NCBI GenBank assembly: GCA_914767715.1
Contig: OU612071.1
Span: forward strand, 1,426,001 to 1,490,000
Origin: Membranipora membranacea
Taxonomy: Eukaryota > Bryozoa > Gymnolaemata > Cheilostomatida > Membraniporidae
Reading direction: 5' to 3'
DNA: 64,000 nt
The notes beneath the pieces are model-generated. The model was not told the origin of the DNA and did no database searches. It saw nothing but the letters and a program-made list of their open reading frames with translations. Below are positions 20,698 through 34,411 of the stretch, one piece after another (the stretch's first letter is position 1; each line of letters starts with the position of its first letter). The position numbers and the translations under genes are program-made.

Positions 20698-23600
20698 ATA
20701 TCATGTGAAGAAATGATTGGAAGTGTTGATCTACTTGTACTACCTACTTCTTTCTTCTACCAAGGACGAAGTAGCAGGCTAATCTTCCCCTGTTACTCTT
20801 TGCTTCTACCACTCACATCACTGCATTTCCTTACTTTTGTTGGCTTGGGCTTTATTGTGTCACATGTGGGTGCACCAACAAAGCAGTGAACTGCCCAATG
20901 TGTTGATAGTTGATAATGATGTTGATGAAATATGTATCATCCAGCAAGAGTGACTACTCACACTCACAGGCTACCTAGTACTAGTACTGCAGACATGTAC
21001 AACTGACATTGATTTCATTGGTTGGTTCGAATACCACAGCACCTAGCGATGTAGAGTGTGATTTAAAAGGACTTACTGGATCGGGGGCTGTCATAAACTG
21101 AGTAAGTCACCATGGCAGGCCAATTGGTAACATAATATGACACACGGTATTTATTTGAGTCGGGTCTTTGTCCTGATGGAGGACAACATATCACAACTCA
21201 AAACAGTGCAACACCATCTGAACCACAAGAATTGTGTCCTCTCTGAAAAAATTGGCATTTAGAAGTTTGTGCCTTTAGCATTTGGCATTTTTGTGCCTTT
21301 AGCATTTGGCATTTAGCGTGTCGCTCCTGATTTCCATACTTACATATTTACACTTACTGCTTAGTTTAGCATCATTTATTACACTTTGTTACTCTCTTAT
21401 CACCGTGATAGCAGCTCGTCTCTGAAGCTTACTTAAGCGCTGAATATTTATACAGTACTGGGTCAGGTGAGTTATTAAAAAGAGGGAGCCAACAATGTCA
21501 GATAATACCAGATCACAACACCAAATATCCTAACAAATAAGAGAGTCGGTATTAGCCTGTGATATCTACATACCTCATATGTTACCTATAACATGAATAT
21601 GCAGAAACGGCATCATAACTTAGATATGTATCATTTATTTAACGACATATGGTCTTTGTCTTTGGGTAGTACAAGTGCTGAAACTCTGCTTGGGTAGCTG
21701 GATGTGGCATTCTGTTATCAATCACCTCCCATCTAGTGACTGTGATGTGGTGTTTGATGGAATTCTACCACCAGCAGTGAACCAGAGTTTGAGCATACGA
21801 ACTACACAGCCTTCCCTCTTCACTCTAACTATGTCTGAGTTGACAACATGTACAAATATTATAATTTGTTAATGATTGGTGAAAGTGTTTTTGTTGATTT
21901 TGGATATTTGGACTATGACCTGTTTCCCGGATTGAGGGATAATTTTGGACCAACCTGCGGATTGTTTATTATGGCCGATACATTGTCATCGTCGTTGTAA
22001 TGGCCACCGCTTTAATTTGACACTTAATCTGTTCTCCTCATCCTCCCTTGCAACACAACCATCAGCCTTTAATTATAATAGGGACGATTAACAAGAGGTT
22101 ATGTGTTTAAACTTTAAAGTGAAAATGAAATTTAAATTTGAATGTTTTGCTGTGTTAAAATGACTACGCAAAAAGTCTTCCAATATATAAGTTTTGCTGT
22201 GTAACACTGATGGGTACTCTATGATTACATCAGACAAGTTAGTTAACCCTGGTTGGTGCAGCGGAGGTGTGTCATATGTATTAGGATATGAAGTTCAGTC
22301 TGTAGTATCCGCAGTCCCGCAGTTAAATTTTGTTGAAAATGAAATGCTAGTACCAGATATCCCGACACACAGATTAAGCGCTGAAACCATGTCCAGCGGT
22401 CAACATTTTGACTTGTGAAGGGAAGCAACTCCAAACTCCGGACTTTATCAGGCATATTGGATTAACTGTGAATTTCGTTCACACACTAAAAGTACCAAAC
22501 CCTTACATCAACCCCTACTCGGTATGGAGTTCGTTTTCTGGACCTCATTATTTGAGCGCGTAAAATTGAACTCAGTTTATGCAGTCTCTGCTTCTAACCC
22601 AACTGTGTTGGCTCTAATTGGTTGATTAGTTTCACCCATGAACATAAATACCAGTAAATATGTGGGCGCGAGAAGTAATATATAGGAGAATTTCGGCCGT
22701 TGAGCTGTAAAACCACCAGAAAACTGTAAATGATACCTTTCCCAGATAATAATAACAAGATAACTGCTTGTATTGCTTTCTCAAAAACTACGTAACCATG
22801 ACAATTGGCCTGTATGCTGCGTCACGAAGAGGAATAATGATGACTTAGGTTCACGATAAACTGACACACAAATTTACTAAATGGAGTAGAACGGACTTGA
22901 TGTTGATTGACGAGCTTCTCTATATCTTTGTGAGGTGTATTTTTAAGTTACTTTAAATATTAATAAGATTTAATAGAGAACCGAGTCAGGCCATCACGCC
23001 ATCACGCCATCACACCAATAGCCTAAAGATAACGGTAAGCATCCATTTTTTTATATTATCAAATCAAGGGCAAAAAGCCAGCAGCACAAAATGCATCTGA
23101 TGATCGCCGCCTGGTCACTTGGATTATCAGCGATTTAACAAGATTGAGTTGTAAGTTACAACGATATTTCTGTAGCAAAAGGTTAAAGCAACTCTTGCTG
23201 TTGTCTTTTTGAATGGCCATCTATATGAAAGAATAGACCCTAGTCGGTGCAGACCCAAATAGGACTGGAGGATGCTCTTATTGAGAAATTAAGAAGGTTT
23301 TCGCCATCAATCTAATAGCCCTATAGTCAGGTTTCACCCAATATCTCTACACAGAGGTTGGCAAGCCTGTCAGTCAGGAATAGCTCTCCCCAAACGTGAA
23401 GAATAGGCCCCTCCCCCCCCCCCACCACTACCTAGCCATAAAGGCTACGGGCATTTCAGCAGTGCCAAACGAAAAGCCCCTATTTTCCTGTTTCATCTAT
23501 CAGTGTCGTGTCACGAAAGCTTAAATCGATGTACTTTTCTGAGAACAATAGAAGTTATGCTGTTAAACTTCATTGAAGTGGATCGAAAAAACACGAAGCA

Positions 23601-26600
23601 TATTTTGCCAACACTCCTTGATCCACCAAAAATTCCGTGTAGGCAAGTAATACAAAGATCGTCTCAACTTTCACTTGGCTTAGGTTACACTATTGTGTTC
23701 CGGTTAGGAATTCGCTCTCCCTTACTGTACGTGTCATCTCTAGTCAGACGACATGTTGTATATCTGCAGCGGCAATGCATTGTGTCACTTTCTACATTAT
23801 GTCATGGTCAACAACGATTATAACCTACACTGCTTCAGGGCTCTAAGATTGAAAATCTCAATAACAGCCAAACATCCAGCCAGAATCTGGAAATCTACAC
23901 AACAATCATCCTCTTATGTGGCTATGCCAGATCCTGGCCTGCCAACTCGCTGAGCCAATCTGCTCACCTCATTTGCTACTCCCCCTTCGAGCAAGCAATG
24001 AGTTATTCAAGTGTAACATTACATACCTTACTTTGTTTTCCTGCACACAGCCCTATCATTATTGTATGTTGCCTAACTTTGCTCCAGGCAAGTTTTTGCA
24101 AAATCATGTTTTGATTGCACTTTTAATTTACCTGCACTGTGACGTTAAGTCATACCTGTATGTGACGTTAAGCCATGTTTTGTAAGGGTGTCATTATCTC
24201 GAGTTGTGAAAAAACTGGTGATTATTTATTTTTGTGATGGCTAAAATGTCTCAGCTTATCGGACTGGTAACTGTAATAGAGAACTTAAGTTAACCTACTC
24301 TTTAGTAAGAAACAAAAGATTTTACTGTCCCTAGAATGGGATGCAATGTGCCATAAATCCTCATGCTGAGATTGTGAAACATCCTCTAAAACTGGAATGT
24401 ATCTTAGAAGTGTGAAGCCGTGTAAAACCCTTAGGGCAAACCAAAGTTGTTGTCAGAGGTGGGGAAAGGGTTGGGCTGTATTAAGGGGAGCTCATACTAT
24501 TATTGAGGGAGGGGAGGGAGTGAATTCATCGCCTACTGGGTGGTTGTGTTGTAAGGGAGTAGATGTATTGCAGAACGTCACCAATTTAAACTGATTGCGA
24601 GTTGTAAGGGGAAGTAACTCCAAAAAGGCCTACCCATTAATCCATGTAGTTTTCTTAGCGATGATATATTATGATAATATGTATCATTATTGTAAATCTG
24701 AAAATGACGATTGATTTTCTCTCTTTTGTAGCATGACATGATGATGATGAACGTAAGTAGACCTTTTGGATAGCCCATTTATAAACATGTAAATATCTAT
24801 AGTATGGTACAGTATAAGTATTTATATGTTTATGGCCCCATTCAATGATAAATTGTGTTTTTGTGACAAATAAACCCTAAAATGGGAATTATCCAATAAA
24901 CTTTAACAACAACGCTTTAATCTGGAAGTATAAAACATGTAAGATTATATCATATTTTGTGCATCTAAGGTCCAGTTGTGATTCTGCTTGTGTGACACTT
25001 CACGGATAACTCCCATTATGGAGATCTTACAGCAGGGAGTATGGGGCATTTGCCCCAAGCTCTCTGCCACAAGTTTTCATGACATTTTGCTGACACTCTC
25101 ACTCAGGCTGGCATCATCATCACAAGTGAAGCGTTCCAATGAGATTCAAATTCCACATGAGAGCTTCATAATGCCTTATCCGGTACCTGTAAGCAATCCT
25201 CATATTTCACGAAAATTTGCTGAAAGTCATGATGATATCCGAGAGAGTCTCTTTTTCTCTGCGATAGATTGTAGTCTTGTATTATCAAATCTTGCTATTA
25301 TTATCTATTTTGGCCATGTGTTCCTTGTTATATTCCCATGGGAATGGATGCGGATCAGTCCGATATTCCCAGCTCAAATGCCACAAAAAGGAGTTGTCTC
25401 TTCATGTCATAGGCGTGAACAACTTATGATCAGTTTTAGTGTAGTTGCTACATTGAATATTAGTCAAGTTCTAATGGCCATCATATATCACTTTTGAGTT
25501 GCCCCACCGCACATAAATTAAGGCGACTCCCATTTTCACATGTAGTTGGAATACAAAGTGCTATATCTGCCATGCCTTTACGATGACAGTTTATTAGTCT
25601 GCTAACAGACATCACAGGACGTGATGTCAGATTCTAATGTTCTTTTATAATGACCACAATGCAGTGGCTATTTCCTTTCTATGTAAACCATGCTACCAGT
25701 AAGATGCCTCTGCTAGATGCTCCCAATAAAACATCGTAAAACATCGCCAACACACAAAGTTAATACAAAGGTATAAATAACATGTCTCAGCCTGAAACCA
25801 GTCAGTCACATAACGGCAACCAGATAATGAAGATTATTATCATATTTTGTACTGAGGAATCATATTATACCTTTGTACCAACTACATATATATATATATA
25901 TTATTATTACATATTATTATGGATCCGAACAAATCAACAAAACACTTGTAGGACGCTACCACAAAAACAGAAAATAAAAACCGACAGAAATAGGAAAAGA
26001 AAAAGGAAGGTAAGATTTGGAAAGTGACTCTACTTATGGTATCATTTAAGGATTATGTTACTTGTGGAGTCACCCAAAAGCTGGCGGCTAGCAGAGAAGA
26101 CAATCCACTGATAGCTCTGTACTGACAAGATCTTGCTTGAGCAAGTCAGACATTTGTAACAGTGATTTGAGGTGAGCCTGTTCTATCAATTGTATTGAGT
26201 ATAGTTGTATCAGTTTTTCTAAAACCCCTAATTTCAGATATAACAAAGTGCAAGATAAAAAAAAAGCATTGTTTTCAAGGAAGACTGGTTACTATCTTGC
26301 CCAATGAATGCACCTTAAGAATACTAAATTGCATGTTCCGGGTTTAAACAGATAGCTCAACATCCATGATTGCTTGTTAAAGCTTTTGACCATTACCACT
26401 TTTCCACTGAGAATCATAGGGACAGCACTTAATATAATGTTACTGGTCTGTTTTATCGTTTATCATGTTTGTATACATTTGGGAGCAATCATTTGGTCTC
26501 TACCAGTGAGAAGAAAAGTGGAGGATATTCCGTGATCAAATAATTCAATGTTATCATCGGCTAGTGCCGCCCATAGTAAACTTGCTCACCAAATGTCAGT

Positions 26601-26739
26601 ATAGAAAGACCAAATCAGATCAAAGTCAACACATTGGCTAATGAAACACCATTTGACGCACTCACCGAGTCCGGTTAGTCCACTGCAATGGCTTTGATAA
26701 GTCCTAAACTGATAAGCTGGAGGGTGTGTCCTTTTCTAT
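20698..26739. other. Long non-coding stretch; no gene recognised
   Basis: About 6 kb holds only short ORFs. The longest, 169 codons at 24988-25497 on the plus strand, has no recognisable domain and no matching splice context. A local duplication of TGTGCCTTTAGCATTTGG lies near 21268-21316, and a short CATCACGC triplet-type repeat near 22990-23015. A polyC tract is at about 23407-23420. Short motifs GGGAAGCAACTCC and GGGAAGTAACTCC occur at 22420 and 24609. Confidence 0.5.
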
Positions 26740-27260
26740 TTCATATGTAGGAGTATATTATCAATCTGAGGTAAAGCCTCTGATAATGTTAAATAGTGCA
26801 GAGTACTCTTACCGTCGAGTAATACAGAGGTGTAGACTAGAAGTCTCTTACTTATATTTCAGCTCTCTGAAGTAAGTATGCAGCTTTTAACCCACGGCTG
26901 CAGTGAGCGTCAGCTGAATAATGAAGGCGTTAGGATATGTTTAATACTAACTACAGACAAAATTGTATGACATGTACACAAACTATTTAAATTTACAGTA
27001 TACAGTTGACCCCTATAATAAATGAGATATGATACAGGTATGAGCTTAGTGTGTGTGTGTAGATATGATCCGGTTACCTCCTTATAACAACAAAAATATA
27101 GAGTTTGTTTATTCGTTGCTAAGCATTCTATATTTGTTGTCCTACAGAGCTGCTGTTATAATATTGACAGAGTACACAAGTTAGCTTTGCTGAATTATGA
27201 CACACTGTTATTTATCCTTTGCATAGCTCATTCAAAGTGTATATAGGTGTGCTAGGTAGA
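26740..27260 (+). repeat. Diverged duplicated block, copy A
   Basis: This segment aligns with 40008-40610 in the same orientation. Shared stretches include TATCAA-CTGAGGTAAAG, GATAATGTTAAATA, CAGAGTACTCTTACC, GAAGTCTCTTACTT and, further on, TTTGTTGT-CTACAGAGC and CTGTTATTTATC. The two copies are clearly related but strongly diverged. Copy A lies about 1 kb beyond the 3' end of the minus-strand ankyrin gene. Confidence 0.65.
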
Positions 27261-28292
27261 TTAAGTTTGCTTATCCTAAATTGAACAAACCTTTAATAAG
27301 TTTGTGCACTCAGACAAGATGCTGATTTCGCTCTAAGCGGCAACAACCCAGTGATATGATTTGTTCTTAATATTAGAATAAGAAAAACGATTCCATATTC
27401 ATCAGGGCAAAAAATTACAAAACAAAAATGTACTTTGAGATAAGGTTGTGATTCCTTGATGTAATTAACGTAAATGGCTTTAGGAGGGAGTTATCCCACT
27501 ACTATGTCAGGACAGACAACTACTCAAGATATACACAGCCCTGTCAATCTTTTGTTTCAGCAGAAAGAATTTTCCTGAGTTCAGCTGAATGATAACTTAA
27601 TTCAAGCACGTTAGTCCCATCCTAGGAAAGTGAGACATTTAACACAAACTGCAGAAACAGTACTTAATTTGTGTCAGACTATCATCTGGCCATTTTTAAT
27701 CAGCTAAAACATGTATAGAATATAGAATATGTTATTGATAATATAAAATGAACTATAGCAAGTTCTAGTAAGGTATAAAATAGAGGATGACATTAATATA
27801 CATAATCACAAGAGATGAAATACACAGTCACAAACCAGTACTCCCTCGCTGCAGCTTTTATATATCTTTATTACCACTCGTCTATGAGAAAACCTTGAAG
27901 GACTACTATTCATATAACAATCGGCAGTGAAGGACAATTTTTCTCTGGTAGTAGTTTGTTAGCACTGAACATCTGTGTATGAGGTGTGAAGACATTTAGT
28001 CCAGTGAGTATCGTGAAGTGGCTACCTGTGATGATGCAGCTTAGTAACATATGATTATATACATGAAAAAATTACTTTTTCTCAGACAAACACAAGATAC
28101 TGATATACCACCTCAGACAAGAAGAACAATATTCAAATGTCACAGCATCACCTCTGCGTTAAAATTGACCGGTTTGGTATTTTAGTTCTTGTATTTTCTC
28201 AGACTAGCAATGCTTGTTAGTACGTGATGAGAGCGGCACATCATATGTTGATCAACAAAAACTACTGAACATAAGATTGTGACTAATAGTGA
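27261..28292. other. Presumed 3' flank of the ankyrin/nucleotidyltransferase gene
   Basis: This sequence lies downstream of the minus-strand stop codon at 28293. No exon or repeat was recognised. Confidence 0.4.
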
Positions 28293-31200
28293 TCAAATAA
28301 GAAATTCTTGATATCCCTCAGCTGGGTATAGGGAGCTTACTTTACTTTCTTTTTGCCTGGTGGCGTATATGATCCCGTAGTGTTTCATGATGGCTGACTT
28401 TCTGAATTGTTCCTGCATCATCGTTAGAATAGGATGAAGCTTTCTACACATGATCTCCCTCAAGTGGTGAAATGTCGGTGAAGTGTCTGCAAACAGAAAG
28501 TGGTTTTATGTTGTAAAATTTATCACAGGGTAGAGAGAAGTCAAACATCTTCTGTGAGGCTACAAAATAATAAATACCATATCATGCATTAACTTTTACT
28601 CTTTTTGTGTATATGCATAGTAAAACCTTATACAGGGCACTTGAACACTTTCAATGACAATTCATGAAAAACAACTATTCACATCATAGACTAGATGGAG
28701 CTTACCATTATATGATAAGCCATTGCTTTGCTTATAACTTAAAAGGCACTAATTGTGAATGCTTTAGGAATTCTCTCTCATTGTCTTGAAATAATGCCGT
28801 ACAGGATGTATATAAATTCAAATTTTTTACCGAAAACTTAGTTTAATTTTTTTTAATTTATAAACTAGCTTGTGATAGAATATATTTTTGTTACTGAGAT
28901 TCATGACATCTCCTCATGATTAGATGCTACCCACCCACCTTTACTGTAGTGCTGACTGATATAGTTAGCTAACCTCCTCTTCTCCTCACTAAGTCGTTCC
29001 TCCATCTTTCTTGATTTTTCCTCAAGAGCTTTGGCTGGTTCATCTTGTCCAAGAGCTCTCAGAACCTTTCCTCTTTCTGTCACAAGAGTAGAAAATTCCT
29101 CATTACATGGCGCGTCTCCGTAAGCCTCCTCCATATAACCTTGTGCTTCTCCAAGTGAATGGCCTGACTCGGTAAAGTCTCCATTCTCTTTCTGTACTCC
29201 AGCTATAGCCACAAGAACTCGGGCAGCATTCAGATTTGAATGATTCTTACGATACACATCCAATGAAGCTGAATAATGCTTAGTTGCTATCCCCGTGTCC
29301 TCACCGCTGCACTTTGCCAGATCACCTCGTGTCTTCTCTAGTCTCCCGTAGTCGATGTGATTCCGCTGATTTGGATGAGCTTCGTCAAGCGTCCTCTTGG
29401 CTTCAAGATACCACTGATCATTGTCTAACGGTTTATCCTCTGGTAGCTGCTCTGGGTCAGGTTCTTGCTGGCTGCTGACACGCAGCTCCCCTCGAGTCAG
29501 CTCGATCTCGCACATGAGATCCCTCTTTCGCCCATCAGCTGGTAAAAGCCTGGTGCTGATGTTAGAAGCTGTGTCGAGGAATTTCTTATGTTTGAATATT
29601 CTTCCAAGATCAGTGAGGATTGCAACTTTTGTTTCGCCGTCAACATCTTTTTCGATAACCATTTTCAGGCCTAATGATCGCGACTTGGTGAAGTAGAGCT
29701 TGGAAATATCTTTCCTGCCACAAAGATCGAGAATTCCCCCGATAATAAAGACGCAGTGTGCCATTTCTCTAGTAGGATTGTTTATATAGTCAAGTCTGTC
29801 TTCAAAACTCATCTCATCAAATCCTGCAATCAAACTGTCATCTTTGCTCTTCCCATCTGATGCTGTATAAATGATGAACTCCTTCAACACTTTGAACAGC
29901 ATCTGTAGAGGTGCCAATCTGTTCGGATACAGCAGCATAAGCAGTTTGGCCGATGCAAACTGAATGAGAGCTCGTTCTGTCTTCTCCTCTGGTGGCTCAT
30001 TGCCAGTCAGACTGTTCTCTGCTAACTCATACATTCCCATTGCCTCACTCAGATTCCCCATCCCTTCATTACACTTTCCCATACCTCTGTAGACGTCAGT
30101 TAGTTTTACCTCATGCTTCTTCATCTTCAGTTTGTCATCACGTACTTGTTGATACAGCTCCAGGGCCTGTTTGTAGTTCTTTAACTTGAGATGAGAATGT
30201 GCCAGAATGCAGCAAATGTTAGGATCATCAGCAGATGAATCGGCTTGAACAACTTTCTCCCATTGGCCGGAATAGAAGTGTGCACGAGAAGAGCTATCAG
30301 GATTTTTATTGACATCCATCTGAGTGATCTGCTTTATATCCGCTGCTGTTGAGAGGTTGCTCAGAGTAGAACAATGGGACTGCATATTTAGGATACTTTC
30401 GCTAAGGATCTGAAATTCCTCTCTCGCCATTCTCCAGAGTTTACTACCAACAAACCCAAGTTTCTCCCCTCCATCCCTGAATGTAACAACATCTGTCCCT
30501 GTTTCTGTCTCCTCAGAGTCATATGTGGAGAACTGATCATGCTTAGAATCCATGAAAATGTAGCATCTCAGACGTGAGTACGAGGCATGGGCCAGGAGAA
30601 ACTGAAGAGAGGTGTTGAAAGACTTTCCATGCTCTTTTTTCCAGCTTTCCAAGGTCTGCCAGGAGTCACATTCAGATGAACATTTGATGATTGCGGTGTC
30701 TAGAAGGACAAGTGAGGGGAATCTATAAAGTATAGTTTTTGCATTCAATGTGAAACCTGCTGAATACTCATTGAATTCAGGCCGGAATTTGTACCGCTCT
30801 ATGTCACTGAGCAGCATTTTTAGACTCACACTCAGTCTGTCAGGGTTCATTTCCGTGATTTTCTTTCTCTCTTCCTCAAAAGCTGAGAGCAAATCTTCTT
30901 TTTTGTTGTGAGCGTATAGTAGAGTTGTGAATTTTAGCATAGCAGAAATATCCCCTTTTATTGCTTCTGTGGGATGAGGACCTTCGAATGTAGCCTTGTA
31001 TACTTTAATCAGTTCACCAGGAGTGGAAAGGAACTGACTGGGATGGTCATAATTCCCTGTTGGGACATTACCAGATGATTTTGTTATCCCATCGATTTGG
31101 TAGCCATGATCTCTTCCGTCCACATACCATCCTGACAGTTCCTCAATGTCCAGTGAGCTCAGCTTTGTTTCCCTGAGGGTGCTTATGTAGAAATATGTCA

Positions 31201-33129
31201 GGACCGCTAGCCGCTCAAAATATTCAGTGTGACCGGACTCCTCGACCAGAAATAGATATTCTATATCAGAGTAAGGTGTCGCCTCACCTCTACCTAATGA
31301 GCCTATCCCAACCACAGAGAATGTACATGGAGGCTGACTCTTAATACTCTGTAGAGACTTCTCAACAACTAGAGCAGCAAATTCCTTCATCATCTTATTA
31401 GAATCTTCAACGGTTTGTTGCATTTGTTTGGTGTTCCATTTGAGTTCGATCTTGCTATCTAGCTCTTCGATCTGAGTTTTTACTTCAGTCCTAATCGAGC
31501 GTAGCCTATCATGGAGCCGACCAACATTCTCATAAAAAGGCTTGATACTGATGTTAAGGTCTGAGTCAAGATACATCCGGAGCACATTCCAGGCTCTCTG
31601 GTTCCATGAATCATCAGGTGATGGACTGAATGTTACTGCAGCTGAGTTGTATAGAGTGAAAGCCTGTAACAATCAAATCATAGTCTCGCATTATATCTAA
31701 CTGTGTAATCAGAGTGACTAAATTATTATTCAGAAACTTAGGAAGATATGTTTAGGATATCATGAGTATGATGCGTTTATGAAAACTGTTATCAAGTACC
31801 GATTAAGGGTTAACATAGGTGCAGTGATTCCTTAGCATTTGATCATCGTTCCTGAATTTGGTACCTATAGCTTACAGGATATTCATTTATTTTGAATAAA
31901 TTGCTCACCTTGAGAGCATCTTGCCATTGTCGATGAATTACAAATTTGATCTCATAGAACTCAGCTAGAGCATTCAGATGTGGCTTCTGGGACTCAAGAT
32001 CTTAATGCCTCTCTGCATGTAAGATTTCTGAAATGACTTCTTTATCTTATCGCTCATCTTTAAATATTACAGGTTAAAAATTTACTTTCAAACAATTACT
32101 GTTAGCTGTTAACTTTTAGAAAAGTGCAATAAATATAAATGTACAGAGTAATGATTACCATTTGTCATTGCATTGTAGAGAAGGGGGAGGGATGAGGAGA
32201 AGAATCATGCTTACCGCTCTCATCAGAGGTGGTGATAGGTTTGCTACAAGAGCCTCTACTGCTGCTTTCTGTTTTATGAAATGATAAGCTGTCATACTTC
32301 TATTACTTCTTACAGAGATGAGCTGTAGCTGCTGTTCTGGTGTTAGATTAACTAATAAAGCCTTCACTGTCTCTGTGTGACTATCATGTGATGCCCCGTG
32401 TAAAGCTGTACTACCATCATCTTCCTCCACAGATATGAGTTGAAACTGCTGATCTGGTGTAAGTTTATCTAATAGAGCATTCACTGTGTCTGTGTGACCA
32501 TCCCATGATGCCCAGTGTAAAGCTGTCCTACCACCTTCACCCTTTACAGAGATGAGCTGAAGCTGCCGTTCTGGTGTTAGATTAACTAATAAAGCCTTCA
32601 CTATCTCTGTGTGACCATCATGTGATGCCCGGTGTAAAGCTGTACTACCATCGTCTTCCTCCACAGATATGAGTTGAAACTGCTGATCTGGTGTAAGTTT
32701 ATCTAATAGAGCCTTCACTGTGTCTGTGTGACCATCCCATGATGGCCAGTGTAAAACTGTCCTACCACCGTAATCCTCTATAGAGATGGGCTGCAGCTGC
32801 TGTTCTGGTGTTAGATTTTGTAATAAAGCCTTCACTGTGTCTGTGTGACCTTTAATTGCTGCCCAGTGTAAAGCTGTCCTACCACCCTCATCTTTTATAG
32901 AGAGGAGCTGCAGCTGCTGATCTGGTGTCAGTTTATCTAAAAAAGTCTTCACTGTCTCTGTGTGACCTTCATATGATGCCCGGTGTAAAGAAGTACTACG
33001 ATCACTATCCTCTACAGATATGAGTTGAAGCTGCTCATCTGGTGTAAGTCCATCTAATAGAGCCTTCACTGTGTCTGTGCGACCTTGCCGTGATGCTAGC
33101 AATAAAGAGTCTGAAATGTGCAGATCCAT
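28293..33129 (-). CDS. Ankyrin repeat-GlnD/DUF294-type nucleotidyltransferase-TPR protein (4 exons)
   Basis: Exons in transcript order: 33129-32215 (305 codons, ATG start), 32057-31909, 31663-28939 and 28486-28293. Residues about 8-270 form seven ankyrin repeats spaced about 37 residues, each with an L-H-x-A-S-x-x-G-H-T-x-T-V core and a distinctive L-T-P-x-Q-Q linker. The third exon holds G-S-L-G-R-G-E-A-T-P-Y-S-D-I-E, the G-S-x-x-R-x-E...S-D-x-D/E signature of GlnD/DUF294-type nucleotidyltransferases, followed by TPR-like helices (Y-K-Q-A-L-E-L-Y; L-S-E-A-M-G-M-Y). Such proteins in animals are uncharacterised; substrate and role are unknown. Exons 3 and 4 join well (AAAG/GTGGGT donor, TTTGCAG acceptor). 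Exon 2 is 149 nt, one short of what the frame needs, implying a 1-nt deletion or sequence error near 32003. Unspliced, the ankyrin ORF would stop at 32155. Confidence 0.72.
32001..32006 (-). other. Apparent 1-nt frameshift in exon 2 of the ankyrin gene
   Basis: Exon 2 reads well in one frame up to Q-R-G-I-K and in the next frame from D-L-E-S-Q-K-P-H onward, with a TAA in the second frame right at the junction. Restoring one base would make the exon 150 nt and keep phase 0 on both sides. Polymorphism, assembly error and a real inactivating mutation are all possible. Confidence 0.55.
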
Positions 33130-33675
33130 TGCTTTGCCCAGTACGGTGGATGATTATTGTCTGTATCTGAATAATAATGACAATGGTGTAAATGAGTAAT
33201 GATAAAATTTATCAGTGCTGTGTTTTGGAGCTTCGTAGTAATTATTACATTTTTTGAAGTCATGGATCATTGTTATGCTTTGAGATAAAGCATGTTTGCA
33301 TCTCACCTGATTTCTTAGAGTTCACAGCAAATTAAATTCATCAGTGGCTAGGTCAGGTGGATTACCTGCTACTGGATAACCATGAAAACCGGTACAACCT
33401 GTGTCATGGGTTGCGCGGTCAGCGACTAAACTGACCACCAAACCCTACGGGTTTGACGGGTGAGACTGGTCATCCTGAGGTCTGTGGTGGACCATGCCAG
33501 TCAGTGTGAGGTGACACGCACTTCCACAAGAGCAGGGATTAACATACCAATCCTTTGGTCAGTCACTTCAACAGATTAGGGGCACAGTCTGTCTAGGCCT
33601 GTCCTTGCCACTGTCCACCCCTCTTCATGCCAAGTTTGTGCGACTAGTCCGGTAAAAGCTAGTAGTTTTCATGAA

Positions 33676-34411
33676 ATGGTCTATCAGAAACAAACTCATG
33701 CCGGCTCGGATGTCGCCCGGAATAACAAGATCCCCGCTGACCTGTTTTCACTCCGACAGTCAGCGAAAAGTATGCTAGGAGACAGAAGGAGGAAGAGAGA
33801 TGTAGCTCTGAATGTAGCAGAATGGAATGTACGCACATTGATGGATAGATCTGCGCCGCAGCACCCAGGGAGACAGACAGCACTTGTGACCATGGGGTTG
33901 GACAGAAATGGAATAGATGTAGCAGCACTTAGTGAAACACGATTACCAGGATATGATAGCTTGGAAGATCATGGGTATGTTTTCTTCTGGAGTGGTAGGT
34001 CAGCTTGAGAGAGCACTCAGGAAAGAGCTAGCTGCGACCTTGAATGAAGACCCCAAACCTGTCAATAATAGGATCATGACAATGAGGCTTCCTCTTCAGA
34101 AGAAACTATGCGCTACCTTCATTAGTGTAAATGCCCCCACTTTGACCAACACCGAGGACGTAAAGGAACAGTTCTACAGCGATCTGAGAGATACAATCAA
34201 GCGTGTTCCTGCTGATGACAGATTGATTCTGATCGGTGATTTCAATGCAAGAATGGGCTCAGACTCTGACAAGTGGAAGGGAGTCCTCGGCAGTCAAGGA
34301 GTATGCAAGTGCAATGCAAACGGATTGTTGCTTCTGGGTCTCTGCTCAGAGTACAGCCGTGTGATAACCAACACAACCAAGGCACTGGCACTTGCTGGAT
34401 TACATCATTGA
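33676..34411 (+). pseudogene. LINE endonuclease (EEP) region, frameshifted
   Basis: Two overlapping frames cover the AP-endonuclease-like domain: the first holds W-N-V-R-T-L and S-E-T-R-L, the second L-I-G-D-F-N-A-R-M-G. A frameshift lies near 33990-34010, next to the F-F-W-S-G-R motif. Confidence 0.75.

Noticed and set aside
17671-20716. Repeated ORFs of 60-71 codons on both strands in the 405-bp array
   Set aside because: They are the two strands of a tRNA-derived SINE; the A and B boxes explain the conserved sequence, and the same ORFs recur in the solo copy at 690-920.
23503-24185. Overlapping ORFs of 66-106 codons
   Set aside because: Composition looks random, frames overlap and no motif is visible.
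24988-25497. 169-codon plus-strand ORF
   Set aside because: No recognised motif, no splice context and no repeat relationship; an ORF this long can arise by chance in 64 kb.
31664-31672. Start codon for the nucleotidyltransferase/TPR exon at 31672
   Set aside because: The codon is TTG, and TTACAG directly before GCT at 31663 is a splice acceptor that joins in phase with the upstream exon.
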